Of a stretch of DNA of 64,000 bases, positions 47,837-62,100 are shown in pieces (the first letter of the stretch is position 1; every line of letters starts with the position of its first letter). Source of the stretch: Proteromonas lacertae (taxonomy: Eukaryota; Sar; Bigyra; Opalinata; Proteromonadidae). The translations under genes were made by a program, and so were the position numbers. The stretch covers positions 25,761-89,760 of the forward strand of contig NGBS01000611.1 of the NCBI GenBank assembly GCA_002245135.1. Reading direction: 5' to 3'. The notes beneath the pieces were generated by a model. The model was not told where the DNA came from. It ran no database searches and saw only the letters and a program-made list of their open reading frames with translations.

Positions 47837-50038
47837 ATGTCATTGAATTCAACATCTCGAGAACAGAATGACGCGACATTTTATCAACTTCAAGGTATTA
47901 TCGTAGGTAAACTAGAACATTATCTTGAAATGTGTAAGAAACAATCACAAGAAATTGAGTCATTGAGAAAAGCACTTACAGAATTATTAAATGAGAATGA
48001 TTTGTTAAGAAACTCTGTATCATCACTTCAACCACAAGTTCAATACTGTATTGAACATCACAAAAGTGAACCCTATCTTGATGCTGATAAAATTGTAATG
48101 CTACAGAGGGATTTGGCTAATAAAGAAATGTTACTCAAATCTTCTCAAAGTGAGAATATTCGTAAAGACGAGTTGATAAAAAGCTTAAGAGAAAAAGACA
48201 TAACCAACTTGAGAAGAGAAAGTGAAAGTTTACAAATACAAAACAAAATTCTTCAACAAAAAATGGATAAAGAAGAAAAAGGTAAAAATGAAATGCAAAC
48301 TATACTAGATGATTTAAAAGAAAAGACTTCAAAATATGAAAATGAAATAAATTCATTAGCAGAGAAGTTAAAAGCATCTGATAACTTAGTTAATACTTTA
48401 AATGAACATAATTCTCAACTGAAAAATGAAAAAAATGAAAATGATAAGAAATATGTAAAACTGTTTGATGATTTTAACAAACAAAATGAAAGAATAAAAC
48501 AATTAGAAGAGATGAATAACAGCAATAATAATAGTTTAGTATCTGAGAATACAAGGTTGAATAAAGAGAATGAAGAATTGAGAAATGAAAATGAAAATTT
48601 GAAGAATCAAATCCAAGGATTAGAAAGAAAATTGAATGAAATTGAAGAAACTAAACAGAATCAAGTTAATGAGAAAAAGAAGAAAGAAAATTCAACTAAA
48701 AAGAGAATTGCTGAATTGGAAAAGAAGAATGATGAATTGATAAAGTCTAATGATGATTTGAAAAAGAAGATGGAGAATAATTCAATAGAAATGAAAATGA
48801 AAGAAGATAAATCCAAAGACATGGAAACTGAAATAAACAATATAAAGAATCAATTAGAATTGAAGTTAATATCTGAAAAGAATTATAAGCAGGATATAAA
48901 AGAAAAAACAAAAAAATAAAAGAATTAGAAAATTTAAAGAAACAAAATGAAATATCTATAAACGATAGTAAAAATGCAGATAGTAAATTGAATGAATTAA
49001 AAGATAAGTATAAAAAACTACAAGAAAACTATGAAATATTAGTTAAAGATTTAAAAACAAAGAACAATACAATCGAGGAAATGAAGTTAAATGAAGAAAA
49101 TATTGAAGACAAGAATAAGAGAATTTTATCATTAGAAAAAGAGATGAAAGAAGTTCAGTCATCATTGAATACTACTACTGAGTTATTATTAGAAAAGAAT
49201 AATGAATTATTATCTTTACAAGAAGCATTAAAATCATCTTCATCAGATGAAAAAAAGACAATTCTAGAATTACAGAATAAGATTGTGTCCTTAGAAAAAG
49301 AAATTGAAGAAAAGAATAATCGAATTGCTGAATTAGAGAAAGAATTAGATGAAAAGTATAGACAGATATTAGAAATGCAAAATAGTGATGATACAAGTTC
49401 TGTATAGATTAATTATCATTATATTATTAATAGATTTGTAGTGTTGAATCTATATCAACAGAAGCTACAGTTGAGCAAATGAAAAAAGCAGTTAAAAGAT
49501 CATTAAAAGTGTTAATGAAAATGAAAACTCAAATTGCTGAGATTAATACATATGATCGAATACCAAAGCTCCATTCTCTTCAAGTTTTATTAGCAACATT
49601 GTATTTGTTAGGTTATATTAAAGAGATTAATTTTGAAAATAAAAGTATATATATATTTATTTGTTATATGTTATATATTCCAATAGACTATAACCAAGCT
49701 CAGTGGAATAAAATCAGATCATTCTTTGGATATAAAATGTTTTCTCAAATGGATAATTATAATATTCTAGATCATCTAGGAGATGCTGATGCTGTAATTA
49801 TTGAAAGAGTTAGTGGTATCATAATGCCACTGAATGTATATACATTGCTATATTATCTTTGTGTATAGTATGAAGAGATTAGAAAATCTTCAAGTGCAAT
49901 AGGTGCTATAATGCAATGGTTAAAGGTATATTCTTTATTATATTAATAATTGATTAATAGTGTATGCTGAAGTTGTATGCTAAGGCGAAGAAAGAGATGA
50001 ATGAATCATTTGGTGATTCAGAGACTATCAGTTCATAA
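47837..50038 (+). CDS. Long coiled-coil protein with a dynein-stalk-like microtubule-binding domain
   Basis: Exons are 47837-49401, 49434-49644, 49687-49835, 49869-49925 and 49961-50038 (introns of 32-42 nt), giving about 686 residues. Residues about 15-520 are nearly continuous coiled coil. The C-terminal 150 residues resemble the dynein heavy-chain stalk tip: a hydrophobic helix (LQVLLATLYLLGY), AQWNKIRSFFG, IERVSGIIMPLNYEEIRKSSSAIGA...WLKCMLKLY, the last close to the dynein SxAxxxLxxWVxAxxxY pattern. No AAA+ motor is present. The A7 run at 48910-48916 is one base short, breaking the frame between two otherwise seamless coiled-coil parts. Alternative: an unrelated helical domain. Confidence 0.65.
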
Positions 50039-50175
50039 AATATAATGTTTATTATTTTAATGTTTGTAAAATTGGTGATAAATATACTTTCATCAAGATG
50101 AATTTTGAAAAGGAAAATATCACTAAAATATATTCGTTACAGTAGATTTGAATTTATAACGAAATTTAATTTTTG

Positions 50176-53100
50176 ATGTCCATTTCATCAAATAATTATC
50201 AGACTCCTACCAGTATCATATATTCACTATTTTCATCTTAGAAAGTCTGAAATCGACCTCACTTAGTAAAGATTTTGAAGAACTCTTTGATAGAATATGT
50301 GAACTATATAGTAAAAATACTCCTGTTTTATATAATAGCAAATAAATCGTATGGATGTTGTATCAAGTACATTCTAATGATTACAGAGAATTTTGAAACA
50401 ATCAACGTTCAGGACAATATGGGTATTATTATTGGAAAATTTATATTTTTTAGAAGCTGAGCTGTTCAGAATTTTAGGAGACAGTTATTATAATTTATAC
50501 ATTAAAACAGATAATACTAATTACATCCAATCAGCCCAAGGTGCTTATACTCGTGCTTTAAAATATCCAATAATTTCAAATAATCCAGTAATATTACATC
50601 AGATATCACAGACTTTGTATGAAGCTGGAGATTATGAAACATCTTTAGATATCAACCTTAGAATCTTAAAAGAATTTACAAGCTATAAAAAGACAGCAGA
50701 ATTAATGTTTTTAAATGGTTGTTTATACAAGCAGCTAAAGAAATATACCAATTCAGTTGAATGTTTTCAGAAGATATTATTACATCCACCCTATAATCTA
50801 ACTACAGCAACAATTTGGTTTATTATAGCCACAATATTTGAAGAGTCAAACAGTGCTCAAGCCAATGCAGCATATCGTAGGTTCTATAGTACATTAGTAA
50901 GAGATGATAAGATGGATAAATACAAAGATTGGAATGAAGCAAGACAAGATAGAGATGTATGGGTAAAGATAGGAAAAACATTACATGATTTGGTATATTT
51001 ACTGTTATTATATAATAGAGATATTTTACATTATGTAATGATTTATTTTTAGAAGCGTATAAGATAAGTAACTCTGATGAAAGTGAATCAGATACAACTG
51101 TTAAAGGTAAAAACAGTAAATCAAATATTTGTAGTATGATATGTGAATCATCAATAAAATCTCAGAATAAAACATTATTTGATGAATATATAAGAAAGCC
51201 AGAATTGACTAAAGAAGAAATCAATAAATTACATAATATGGAAAAGACAATTAATAATGATTTAGATGTAGAGAAAGATGAAATCACTGAAAGGTTAATA
51301 GAATTAGAAAATAAAAAGTTAGAGGAATCTCGTCTTATTTCAAGATCATTACCATTACCAGAGAAACTATCAAAGAAGAGGAAAATATCATCAAGAAAAG
51401 AATCAGATGAAATAACAAAGTTAAAAAAGAGAATAGTAAAATTAGAATCAGATAATAGGAATTATCAAAAGAATAGTAATCAAATTGAAGCATTATTAAA
51501 AGAATTAGAAGAAAAGAAGAGGGAGATTGCATATTTAAGAAAATTGTTGGATGAATTGAGAGAAAAAGAAAAGATGATAAAATCAGAAGAAAAAGAATCA
51601 AACGAGAAAGAAGGATTTGATATAGTGAAATTTTTACAACAGAATAATAATCTTACTGCAGAACAAAAGAGAATATTATTACTTAGGAAAAGATGTTATG
51701 AATTATACAGTATATTAATATTATATATAATATATACATATATATATAGATCAAAAATTGTACACTCAATGTTGTAAGTATGGTGAAATGATATTGAAGA
51801 GTATGAAGTATGCAAATCATCAAGATGATGAAGAAGGAGAATTATTGAAAATAATTGGTGATAGTTATTATAAACTTTACTGTGATAATAATAATAACAA
51901 TTATTTACATTCAGGAATTGATATTTTATCTAAATCATTGAAGTATCAGAGTAATATCAATAATCCATTCATTTATCATCAGTTAAGTCAGTTATATTAT
52001 GAAGATGGTAATTATGAAGAATCTCTTTCTTTACATTCAATTATCATATCAAAATATCCAAATTACTCTTATTTAAATGAAGTTATATTCCTCAGTGCTT
52101 GTGTGTTGAAATGTATGAAAGATTTTAAGAAATCTAAAGAGTTTTTACAACATGTTATTGATTCATTACCATCTGGTTTAACTCCTAATTCAATTTGGTT
52201 AATAATTGGTCATATTCAAGAAGAATCAGGAAATAAAAGTGATGGAATAAAATCATATCAAAATGCTTATAATACTTCTGATAATGATATCAAAAGTAAA
52301 TATGAGAATGGAGAGGATTATAGTAATGATAATAGAACATGGGATCATTTAGGTGATTTACTATTTGATTTAAGATATTTTTCATTAGCAAAAGATATGT
52401 ATGAACATGAGTTATTACTCAATCCTCTAAATAAAGATGAAATATTGAAAAAAATATGTGTTGTGAATATAAAACAACATAATGTTAAAGGAATTGAAGA
52501 TACAATCTCAAGAATGACTAATCCTGATGAAGTATTGAAAGATTTAATGAAAGAGATAGAAGTGATAAGAAATCCACCAGTGATTGATTTTAATAACATT
52601 GGTGATGAAAAAGCAAATGGTTTTATGTCATTACCTGATATATCAAGTGATATCTTTACTAATCCACAGAAAATGATTGAGACAATATCCAAATTAAAAA
52701 GAGAATATGATGATCAAATGAAAGTATTGAATGATGAAGTAATGAAAAGGGAAAAATTACAAGAAGAATTAACAGAAATTAAAGAGAAAGAAGAAATCAC
52801 ATCAAAACAGAATAAAGAGTTGAAAGAGAAGGAAGAGAAGCTTAAAATCAAAGTTGAACAACTGATAAAATGTAATGAAACTATTCAAAATGAAAATTCT
52901 ATTTTAAAAGAACAAAATGAAAGATATTCAAATGAGAATGATAATATGAAAGTATCAATTAATCAATACGAAAATAAAAAGAATGAATTAGAGATAGAGT
53001 TATATGCATATAAGAAGAAGTTGGAGGAATTATCAAATGTTGATAAATTATATTCTTTAAAATTAGATCAAAATGAAAAATTGATAGAAGAACTAGATAC

Positions 53101-56100
53101 AGTAAAGAATGAGTTGAAATTGAGAAAGAATTCAAATGAGATTAAGGATTTAAATATTTCTGAACTAGAAAAGCAGATTAATGAATTAAAACAATCAAAT
53201 GAAGTAATGGAAGAAGATAAAGATGTAGAGATGAAGAAATTATTAAAAGAAATTGCAGATCTAAAGACTGAATTAAACACCGCTAAGGAAGATAATAAAT
53301 CCAAAGATAATGAAATAACTGACTTAAGACAACTGTTTTCAGAAAAAATAGACACATGTAATAGTTTGACAAAAGATTTAAACACATTGACTGAAAAATT
53401 AAAAGAAGCTGAAAATAAGAATAATGAGGTTAAAATTACACTTTCGAATCTAGATAAAGAATATGTTCAGTTACAGAATGAGTATAATGATATAAAGGAA
53501 GGAGGATTAGTATATAAAAACAAAATAAAGCAATTAGAAGAAGAAAAACAGATAATAGCAAATGATATTAAAACACTGACTGAAAATGTTCATAGTTTAG
53601 AAACAAATAAAGTTGAAAAAGAAAGAAGCATTTCAGACTTGATGAAAGATAAAGTGGAACTAGAGAATAAGATAGAAGAATTATCAAAACAACTGAGAGA
53701 CTTGCCATATCTAAATGATTTATTGAAACAAAGATCTGTTGAAACAGCAAACTATAAAAAAGAAGCAGAAGAATTAAAAATAAAACTTGACATATCAGAG
53801 AGTAGAAAAGAAAGAGAAAATCCAACAATAAATATGAAAGAATTCTTCAAAGAACATGAAGCTGAGAATCTCGAAATGAAACGACTATTATTATTACGAA
53901 ATCGTTGTTTCGAACTATTCAAGAATCAACAATATGAGAAATGTATAAAATATGGTGAAATAATCCAAAATAAGATGAAAGAGAACAATTACAATGATGA
54001 TGAAGAAGGTGAATTATATCGAATAATCGGTGAGAGTTATTACAAGTTATACATAAATGATAATAATATAAATGAATTAATAAAGAGTCAAGAGAACTAT
54101 GTGATAGCATTGAAATATACAAAGAATGCAGGAAATGCTAGTGTATTACATCGTATAAGTGAGATTTACTATGAAGGTAATAATTTCGATGCTAGTTTAT
54201 CTTTATTGATATCTATAATCAATCGATTCCCAAATTATAATCGATTGAACGAAGTAATCTTTTTATGTGGTTGTATATTGAAATCTAAGAAAGATTATAA
54301 ACAAAGTATCGATTATTTCCAACATTTGGTGAATGTTTGTCCAAATGATTTTAAGAGTAGTGATATATGGTTAATAATTGGTTTATGTTTAGAAGAAAGT
54401 AATTCTAATCAAAATGTGACAAGTTATAAACGATATTATAGTAATTTAGATGAGCGAACAAAAGAATTATATAAGAATTGGGAAGATTGTTATAATGATA
54501 GTCGTACTTGGATGAATGAAGGTGACAAACTATACAAGAATCGATATTTCAGTTTAGCTTATGATTTTTATGAAGAAAGTGCGAAACGCTCAAATTGTGA
54601 TAAAGAGATATTGAATGAGAAAGAATGTTTATTAGGAACGAAAGAACACAATGATAAAATAATTGAAAAGAGTTATAATGATATAAAAGATGAAGAAAAG
54701 AAGAAAGATTTAGATGTAGAAATCGAAAAGAGTAAGAATGATATAAAACCCAATTTCGATAGTAAGATGGATGAAGTTAGTGAAAATGTAATGATTATGG
54801 ATGATTTTGATGCTGGTGTTTTTGAAGAGGAACAGATTCAAAAACATAATGAACTTTTAGAAGTGCTGTTTAAGAAACTCGAAAATGAAAATCTTTCGCT
54901 TAATGAAAAAATTGATTTGCTAAATAAAGAAATCTATTCTTTAAAGGAAGAGATTACTGAATTAAGAAAAGATAACGAACATAAAGAAAATAATATTCAT
55001 GATTTAGCATCTCAATTAGTTACAGAATATAAATATAATGTTGATAAGGTAGAAAAAGAAAAGGTAGAATTACAAAAAGATATATTGGAGCAAAATAAAG
55101 AAATAGATGAATTAAAAAGTCAATTAAAGAATATTCCCAAGCTTGAAGATGATTTAAAAGAAAAGACTCAAAACATAAGTGATTTAGAGAAAGAAGTAAA
55201 AGACTTATTAGATAAGTTAAGTAAGAGTGGTGAAAAGAAACTGAAAGAAAATCCAACAATAAATATGAAAGAATTCTTCAAAGAACATGAAGCTGAGAAT
55301 CTCGAAATGAAACGACTATTATTATTACGAAATCGTTGTTTCGAACTATTCAAGAATCAACAATATGAGAAATGTATAAAATATGGTGAAATAATCCAAA
55401 ATAAGATGAAAGAGAACAATTACAATGATGATGAAGAAGGTGAATTATATCGAATAATCGGTGAGAGTTATTACAAGTTATACATAAATGATAATAATAT
55501 AAATGAATTAATAAAGAGTCAAGAGAACTATGTGATAGCATTGAAATATACAAAGAATGCAGGAAATGCTAGTGTATTACATCGTATAAGTGAGATTTAC
55601 TATGAAGGTAATAATTTCGATGCTAGTTTATCTTTATTGATATCTATAATCAATCGATTCCCAAATTATAATCGATTGAACGAAGTAATCTTTTTATGTG
55701 GTTGTATATTGAAATCTAAGAAAGATTATAAACAAAGTATCGATTATTTCCAACATTTGGTGAATGTTTGTCCAAATGATTTTAAGAGTAGTGATATATG
55801 GTTAATAATTGGTTTATGTTTAGAAGAAAGTAATTCTAATCAAAATGTGACAAGTTATAAACGATATTATAGTAATTTAGATGAGCGAACAAAAGAATTA
55901 TATAAGAATTGGGAAGATTGTTATAATGATAGTCGTACTTGGATGAATGAAGGTGACAAACTATACAAGAATCGATATTTCAGTTTAGCTTATGATTTTT
56001 ATGAAGAAAGTGCGAAACGCTCAAATTGTGATAAAGAGATATTGAATGAGAAAGAATGTTTATTAGGAACGAAAGAACACAATGATAAAATAATTGAAAA

Positions 56101-59100
56101 GAGTTATAATGATATAAAAGATGAAGAAAAGAAGAAAGATTTAGATGTAGAAATCGAAAAGAGTAAGAATGATATAAAACCCAATTTCGATAGTAAGATG
56201 GATGATATTTGTGAAGAAATTTTAAAGATTGAAGAGAATGATTTAACTGAATTTGAAGATGAGCGATTAGGTGATAATCCATTTATAGAAGAAGAAAACA
56301 AACGATTGAAAGAAGAAATTTGTAAATTGGAGAAAGATTTAAACAGTAGTGAATTGAAGAATAATGATTTAGAGAAAGAGATGATAGATTTGAAGAAAGA
56401 ACTAAATGATTTAGAGAATGTGAAGAAAGAGTTGATGGATAAAACTCGAGATATTCCTAAGCTTGAAGATGATTTAAAAGAAAAGACTCAAAACATAAGT
56501 GATTTAGAGAAAGAAGTAAAAGACTTATTAGATAAGTTAAGTAAGAGTGGTGAAAAGAAACTGAAAGAAAATCCAACAATAAATATGAAAGAATTCTTCA
56601 AAGAACATGAAGCTGAGAATCTCGAAATGAAACGACTATTATTATTACGAAATCGTTGTTTCGAACTATTCAAGAATCAACAATATGAGAAATGTATAAA
56701 ATATGGTGAAATAATCCAAAATAAGATGAAAGAGAACAATTACAATGATGATGAAGAAGGTGAATTATATCGAATAATCGGTGAGAGTTATTACAAGTTA
56801 TACATAAATGATAATAATATAAATGAATTAATAAAGAGTCAAGAGAACTATGTGATAGCATTGAAATATACAAAGAATGCAGGAAATGCTAGTGTATTAC
56901 ATCGTATAAGTGAGATTTACTATGAAGGTAATAATTTCGATGCTAGTTTATCTTTATTGATATCTATAATCAATCGATTCCCAAATTATAATCGATTGAA
57001 CGAAGTAATCTTTTTATGTGGTTGTATATTGAAATCTAAGAAAGATTATAAACAAAGTATCGATTATTTCCAACATTTGGTGAATGTTTGTCCAAATGAT
57101 TTTAAGAGTAGTGATATATGGTTAATAATTGGTTTATGTTTAGAAGAAAGTAATTCTAATCAAAATGTGACAAGTTATAAACGATATTATAGTAATTTAG
57201 ATGAGCGAACAAAAGAATTATATAAGAATTGGGAAGATTGTTATAATGATAGTCGTACTTGGATGAATGAAGGTGACAAACTATACAAGAATCGATATTT
57301 CAGTTTAGCTTATGATTTTTATGAAGAAAGTGCGAAACGCTCAAATTGTGATAAAGAGATATTGAATGAGAAAGAATGTTTATTAGGAACGAAAGAACAC
57401 AATGATAAAATAATTGAAAAGAGTTATAATGATATAAAAGATGAAGAAAAGAAGAAAGATTTAGATGTAGAAATCGAAAAGAGTAAGAATGATATAAAAC
57501 CCAATTTCGATAGTAAGATGGATGATATTTGTGAAGAAATTTTAAAGATTGAAGAGAATGATTTAACTGAATTTGAAGATGAGCGATTAGGTGATAATCC
57601 ATTTATAGAAGAAGAAAACAAACGATTGAAAGAAGAAATTTGTAAATTGGAGAAAGATTTAAACAGTAGTGAATTGAAGAATAATGATTTAGAGAAAGAG
57701 ATGATAGATTTGAAGAAAGAACTAAATGATTTAGAGAATGTGAAGAAAGAGTTGATGGATAAAACTCGAGATATTCCTAAGCTTGAAGATGATTTAAAAG
57801 AAAAGACTCAAAACATAAGTGATTTAGAGAAAGAAGTAAAAGACTTATTAGATAAGTTAAGTAAGAGTGGTGAAAAGAAACTGAAAGAAAATCCAACAAT
57901 AAATATGAAAGAATTCTTCAAAGAACATGAAGCTGAGAATCTCGAAATGAAACGACTATTATTATTACGAAATCGTTGTTTCGAACTATTCAAGAATCAA
58001 CAATATGAGAAATGTATAAAATATGGTGAAATAATCCAAAATAAGATGAAAGAGAACAATTACAATGATGATGAAGAAGGTGAATTATATCGAATAATCG
58101 GTGAGAGTTATTACAAGTTATACATAAATGATAATAATATAAATGAATTAATAAAGAGTCAAGAGAACTATGTGATAGCATTGAAATATACAAAGAATGC
58201 AGGAAATGCTAGTGTATTACATCGTATAAGTGAGATTTACTATGAAGGTAATAATTTCGATGCTAGTTTATCTTTATTGATATCTATAATCAATCGATTC
58301 CCAAATTATAATCGATTGAACGAAGTAATCTTTTTATGTGGTTGTATATTGAAATCTAAGAAAGATTATAAACAAAGTATCGATTATTTCCAACATTTGG
58401 TGAATGTTTGTCCAAATGATTTTAAGAGTAGTGATATATGGTTAATAATTGGTTTATGTTTAGAAGAAAGTAATTCTAATCAAAATGTGACAAGTTATAA
58501 ACGATATTATAGTAATTTAGATGAGCGAACAAAAGAATTATATAAGAATTGGGAAGATTGTTATAATGATAGTCGTACTTGGATGAATGAAGGTGACAAA
58601 CTATACAAGAATCGATATTTCAGTTTAGCTTATGATTTTTATGAAGAAAGTGCGAAACGCTCAAATTGTGATAAAGAGATATTGAATGAGAAAGAATGTT
58701 TATTAGGAACGAAAGAACACAATGATAAAATAATTGAAAAGAGTTATAATGATATAAAAGATGAAGAAAAGAAGAAAGATTTAGATGTAGAAATCGAAAA
58801 GAGTAAGAATGATATAAAACCCAATTTCGATAGTAAGATGGATGATATTTGTGAAGAAATCTTAAAGATTGAAGAGAATGATTTAACTGAATTTGAAGAT
58901 GAGCGATTAGGTGATAATCCATTTATAGAAGAAGAAAACAAACGATTGAAAGAAGAAATTTGTAAATTGGAGAAAGATTTAAACAGTAGTGAATTGAAGA
59001 ATAATGATTTAGAGAAAGAGATGATAGATTTGAAGAAAGAACTAAATGATTTAGAGAATGTGAAGAAAGAGTTGATGGATAAAACTCGAGATATTCCTAA

Positions 59101-62100
59101 GCTTGAAGATGATTTAAAAGAAAAGACTCAAAACATAAGTGATTTAGAGAAAGAAGTAAAAGACTTATTAGATAAGTTAAGTAAGAGTGGTGAAAAGAAA
59201 CTGAAAGAAAATCCAACAATAAATATGAAAGAATTCTTCAAAGAACATGAAGCTGAGAATCTCGAAATGAAACGACTATTATTATTACGAAATCGTTGTT
59301 TCGAACTATTCAAGAATAAACAATATGAGAAATGTATAAAATATGGTGAAATAATCCAAAATAAGATGAAAGAGAACAATTACAATGATGATGAAGAAGG
59401 TGAATTATATCGAATAATCGGTGAGAGTTATTACAAGTTATACATAAATGATAATAATATAAATGAATTAATAAAGAGTCAAGAGAACTATGTGATAGCA
59501 TTGAAATATACAAAGAATGCAGGAAATGCTAGTGTATTACATCGTATAAGTGAGATTTACTATGAAGGTAATAATTTCGATGCTAGTTTATCTTTATTGA
59601 TATCTATAATCAATCGATTCCCAAATTATAATCGATTGAACGAAGTAATCTTTTTATGTGGTTGTATATTGAAATCTAAGAAAGATTATAAACAAAGTAT
59701 CGATTATTTCCAACATTTGGTGAATGTTTGTCCAAATGATTTTAAGAGTAGTGATATATGGTTAATAATTGGTTTATGTTTAGAAGAAAGTAATTCTAAT
59801 CAAAATGTGACAAGTTATAAACGATATTATAGTAATTTAGATGAGCGAACAAAGAATTATATAAGAATTGGGAAGATTGTTATAATGATAGTCGTACTTG
59901 GATGAATGAAGGTGACAAACTATACAAGAATCGATATTTCAGTTTAGCTTATGATTTTTATGAAGAAAGTGCGAAACGCTCAAATTGTGATAAAGAGATA
60001 TTGAATGAGAAAGAATGTTTATTAGGAACGAAAGAACACAATGATAAAATAATTGAAAAGAGTTATAATGATATAAAAGATGAAGAAAAGAAGAAAGATT
60101 TAGATGTAGAAATCGAAAAGAGTAAGAATGATATAAAACCCAATTTCGATAGTAAGATGGATGATATTTGTGAAGAAATTTTAAAGATTGAAGAGAATGA
60201 TTTAACTGAATTTGAAGATGAGCGATTAGGTGATAATCCATTTATAGAAGAAGAAAACAAACGATTGAAAGAAGAAATTTGTAAATTGGAGAAAGATTTA
60301 AACAGTAGTGAATTGAAGAATAATGATTTAGAGAAGAGATGATAGATTTGAAGAAAGAACTAAATGATTTAGAGAATGTGAAGAAAGAGTTGATGGATAA
60401 AACTCGAGATATTCCTAAGCTTGAAGATGATTTAAAAGAAAACTCAAACATAAGTGATTTAGAGAAAGAAGTAAAAGACTTTATTAGATAAGTTAAGTAA
60501 GAGTGGTGAAAAGAAACTGAAAGAAAATCCAACAATAAATATGAAAGAATTCTTCAAAGAACATGAAGCTGAGAATCTCGAAATGAAACGACTATTATTA
60601 TTACGAAATCGTTGTTTCGAACTATTCAAGAATCAAACAATATGAGAAATGTATAAAATATGGTGAAATAATCCAAAATAATGAAAGAGAACAATTACAA
60701 TGATGATGAAGAAGGTGAATTATATCGAATAATCGGTGAGAGTTATTACAAGTTATACATAAATGATAATAATATAAATGAATTAATAAAGAGTCAGAGA
60801 ACTATGTGATAGCATTGAAATACAAAGAATGCAGGAAATGCTAGTGTATTACATCGTATAAGTGAGATTTACTATGAAGGTAATAATTTCGATGCTAGTT
60901 TATCTTTATTGATATCTATATCAATCGATTCCCAATTATAATCGATTGAACGAAGTATCTTTTTATGTGGTTGTATATTGAAATCTAAAGATTATAACAA
61001 AAGTATCGATTATTTCCAACATTTGGTGAATGTTTGTCCAAATGATTTTAAGAGTAGTGATATATGGTTAATAATTGGTTTATGTTTAGAAGAAAGTAAT
61101 TCTAATCAAAATGTGACAAGTTTATAAACGATATTATAGTAATTTAGATGAGCGAACAAAAGAATTATATAAGAATTGGGAAGATTGTTATAATGATAGT
61201 CGTACTTGGATGAATGAAGGTGACAAACTATACAAGAATCGATATTTCAGTTTAGCTTATGATTTTTATGAAGAAAGTGCGAAACGCTCAAATTGTGATA
61301 AAGAGATATTGAATGAGAAAGAATGTTTATTAGGAACGAAAGAACACAATGATAAAATAATTGAAAAGAGTTATAATGATATAAAAGATGAAGAAAAGAA
61401 GAAAGATTTAGATGTAGAAATCGAAAAGAGTAAGAATGATATAAAACCCAATTTCGATAGTAAGATGGATGATATTTGTGAAGAAATTTTAAAGATTGAA
61501 GAGAATGATTTAACTGAATTTGAAGATGAGCGATTAGGTGATAATCCATTTATAGAAGAAGAAAACAACGATTGAAAGAAGAAATTTGTAAATTGGAGAA
61601 AGATTTAACAGTAGTGAATTGAAGATAATGATTTAGAGAAAGAGATGATAGATTTGAAGAAAGAACTAAATGATTTAGAGAATGTGAAGAAAGAGTTGAT
61701 GGATAAAACTCGAGATATTCCTAAGCTTGAAGATGATTTAAAAGAAAAGACTCAAAACATAAGTGAGATGATAGATTTGAAGAAAGAACTAAATGATTTA
61801 GAGAATGTGAAGAAAGAGTTGATGGATAAAACTCGAGATATTCCTAAGCTTGAAGATGATTTAAAAGAAAAGACTCAAAACATAAGTGATTTAGAGAAAG
61901 AAGTAAAAGACTTATTAGATAAGTTAAGTAAGAGTGGTGAAAAGAAACTGAAAGAAAATCCAACAATAAATATGAAAGAATTCTTCAAAGAACATGAAGC
62001 TGAGAATCTCGAAATGAAACGACTATTATTATTACGAAATCGTTGTTTCGAACTATTCAAGAATCAACAATATGAGAAATGTATAAAATATGGTGAAATA

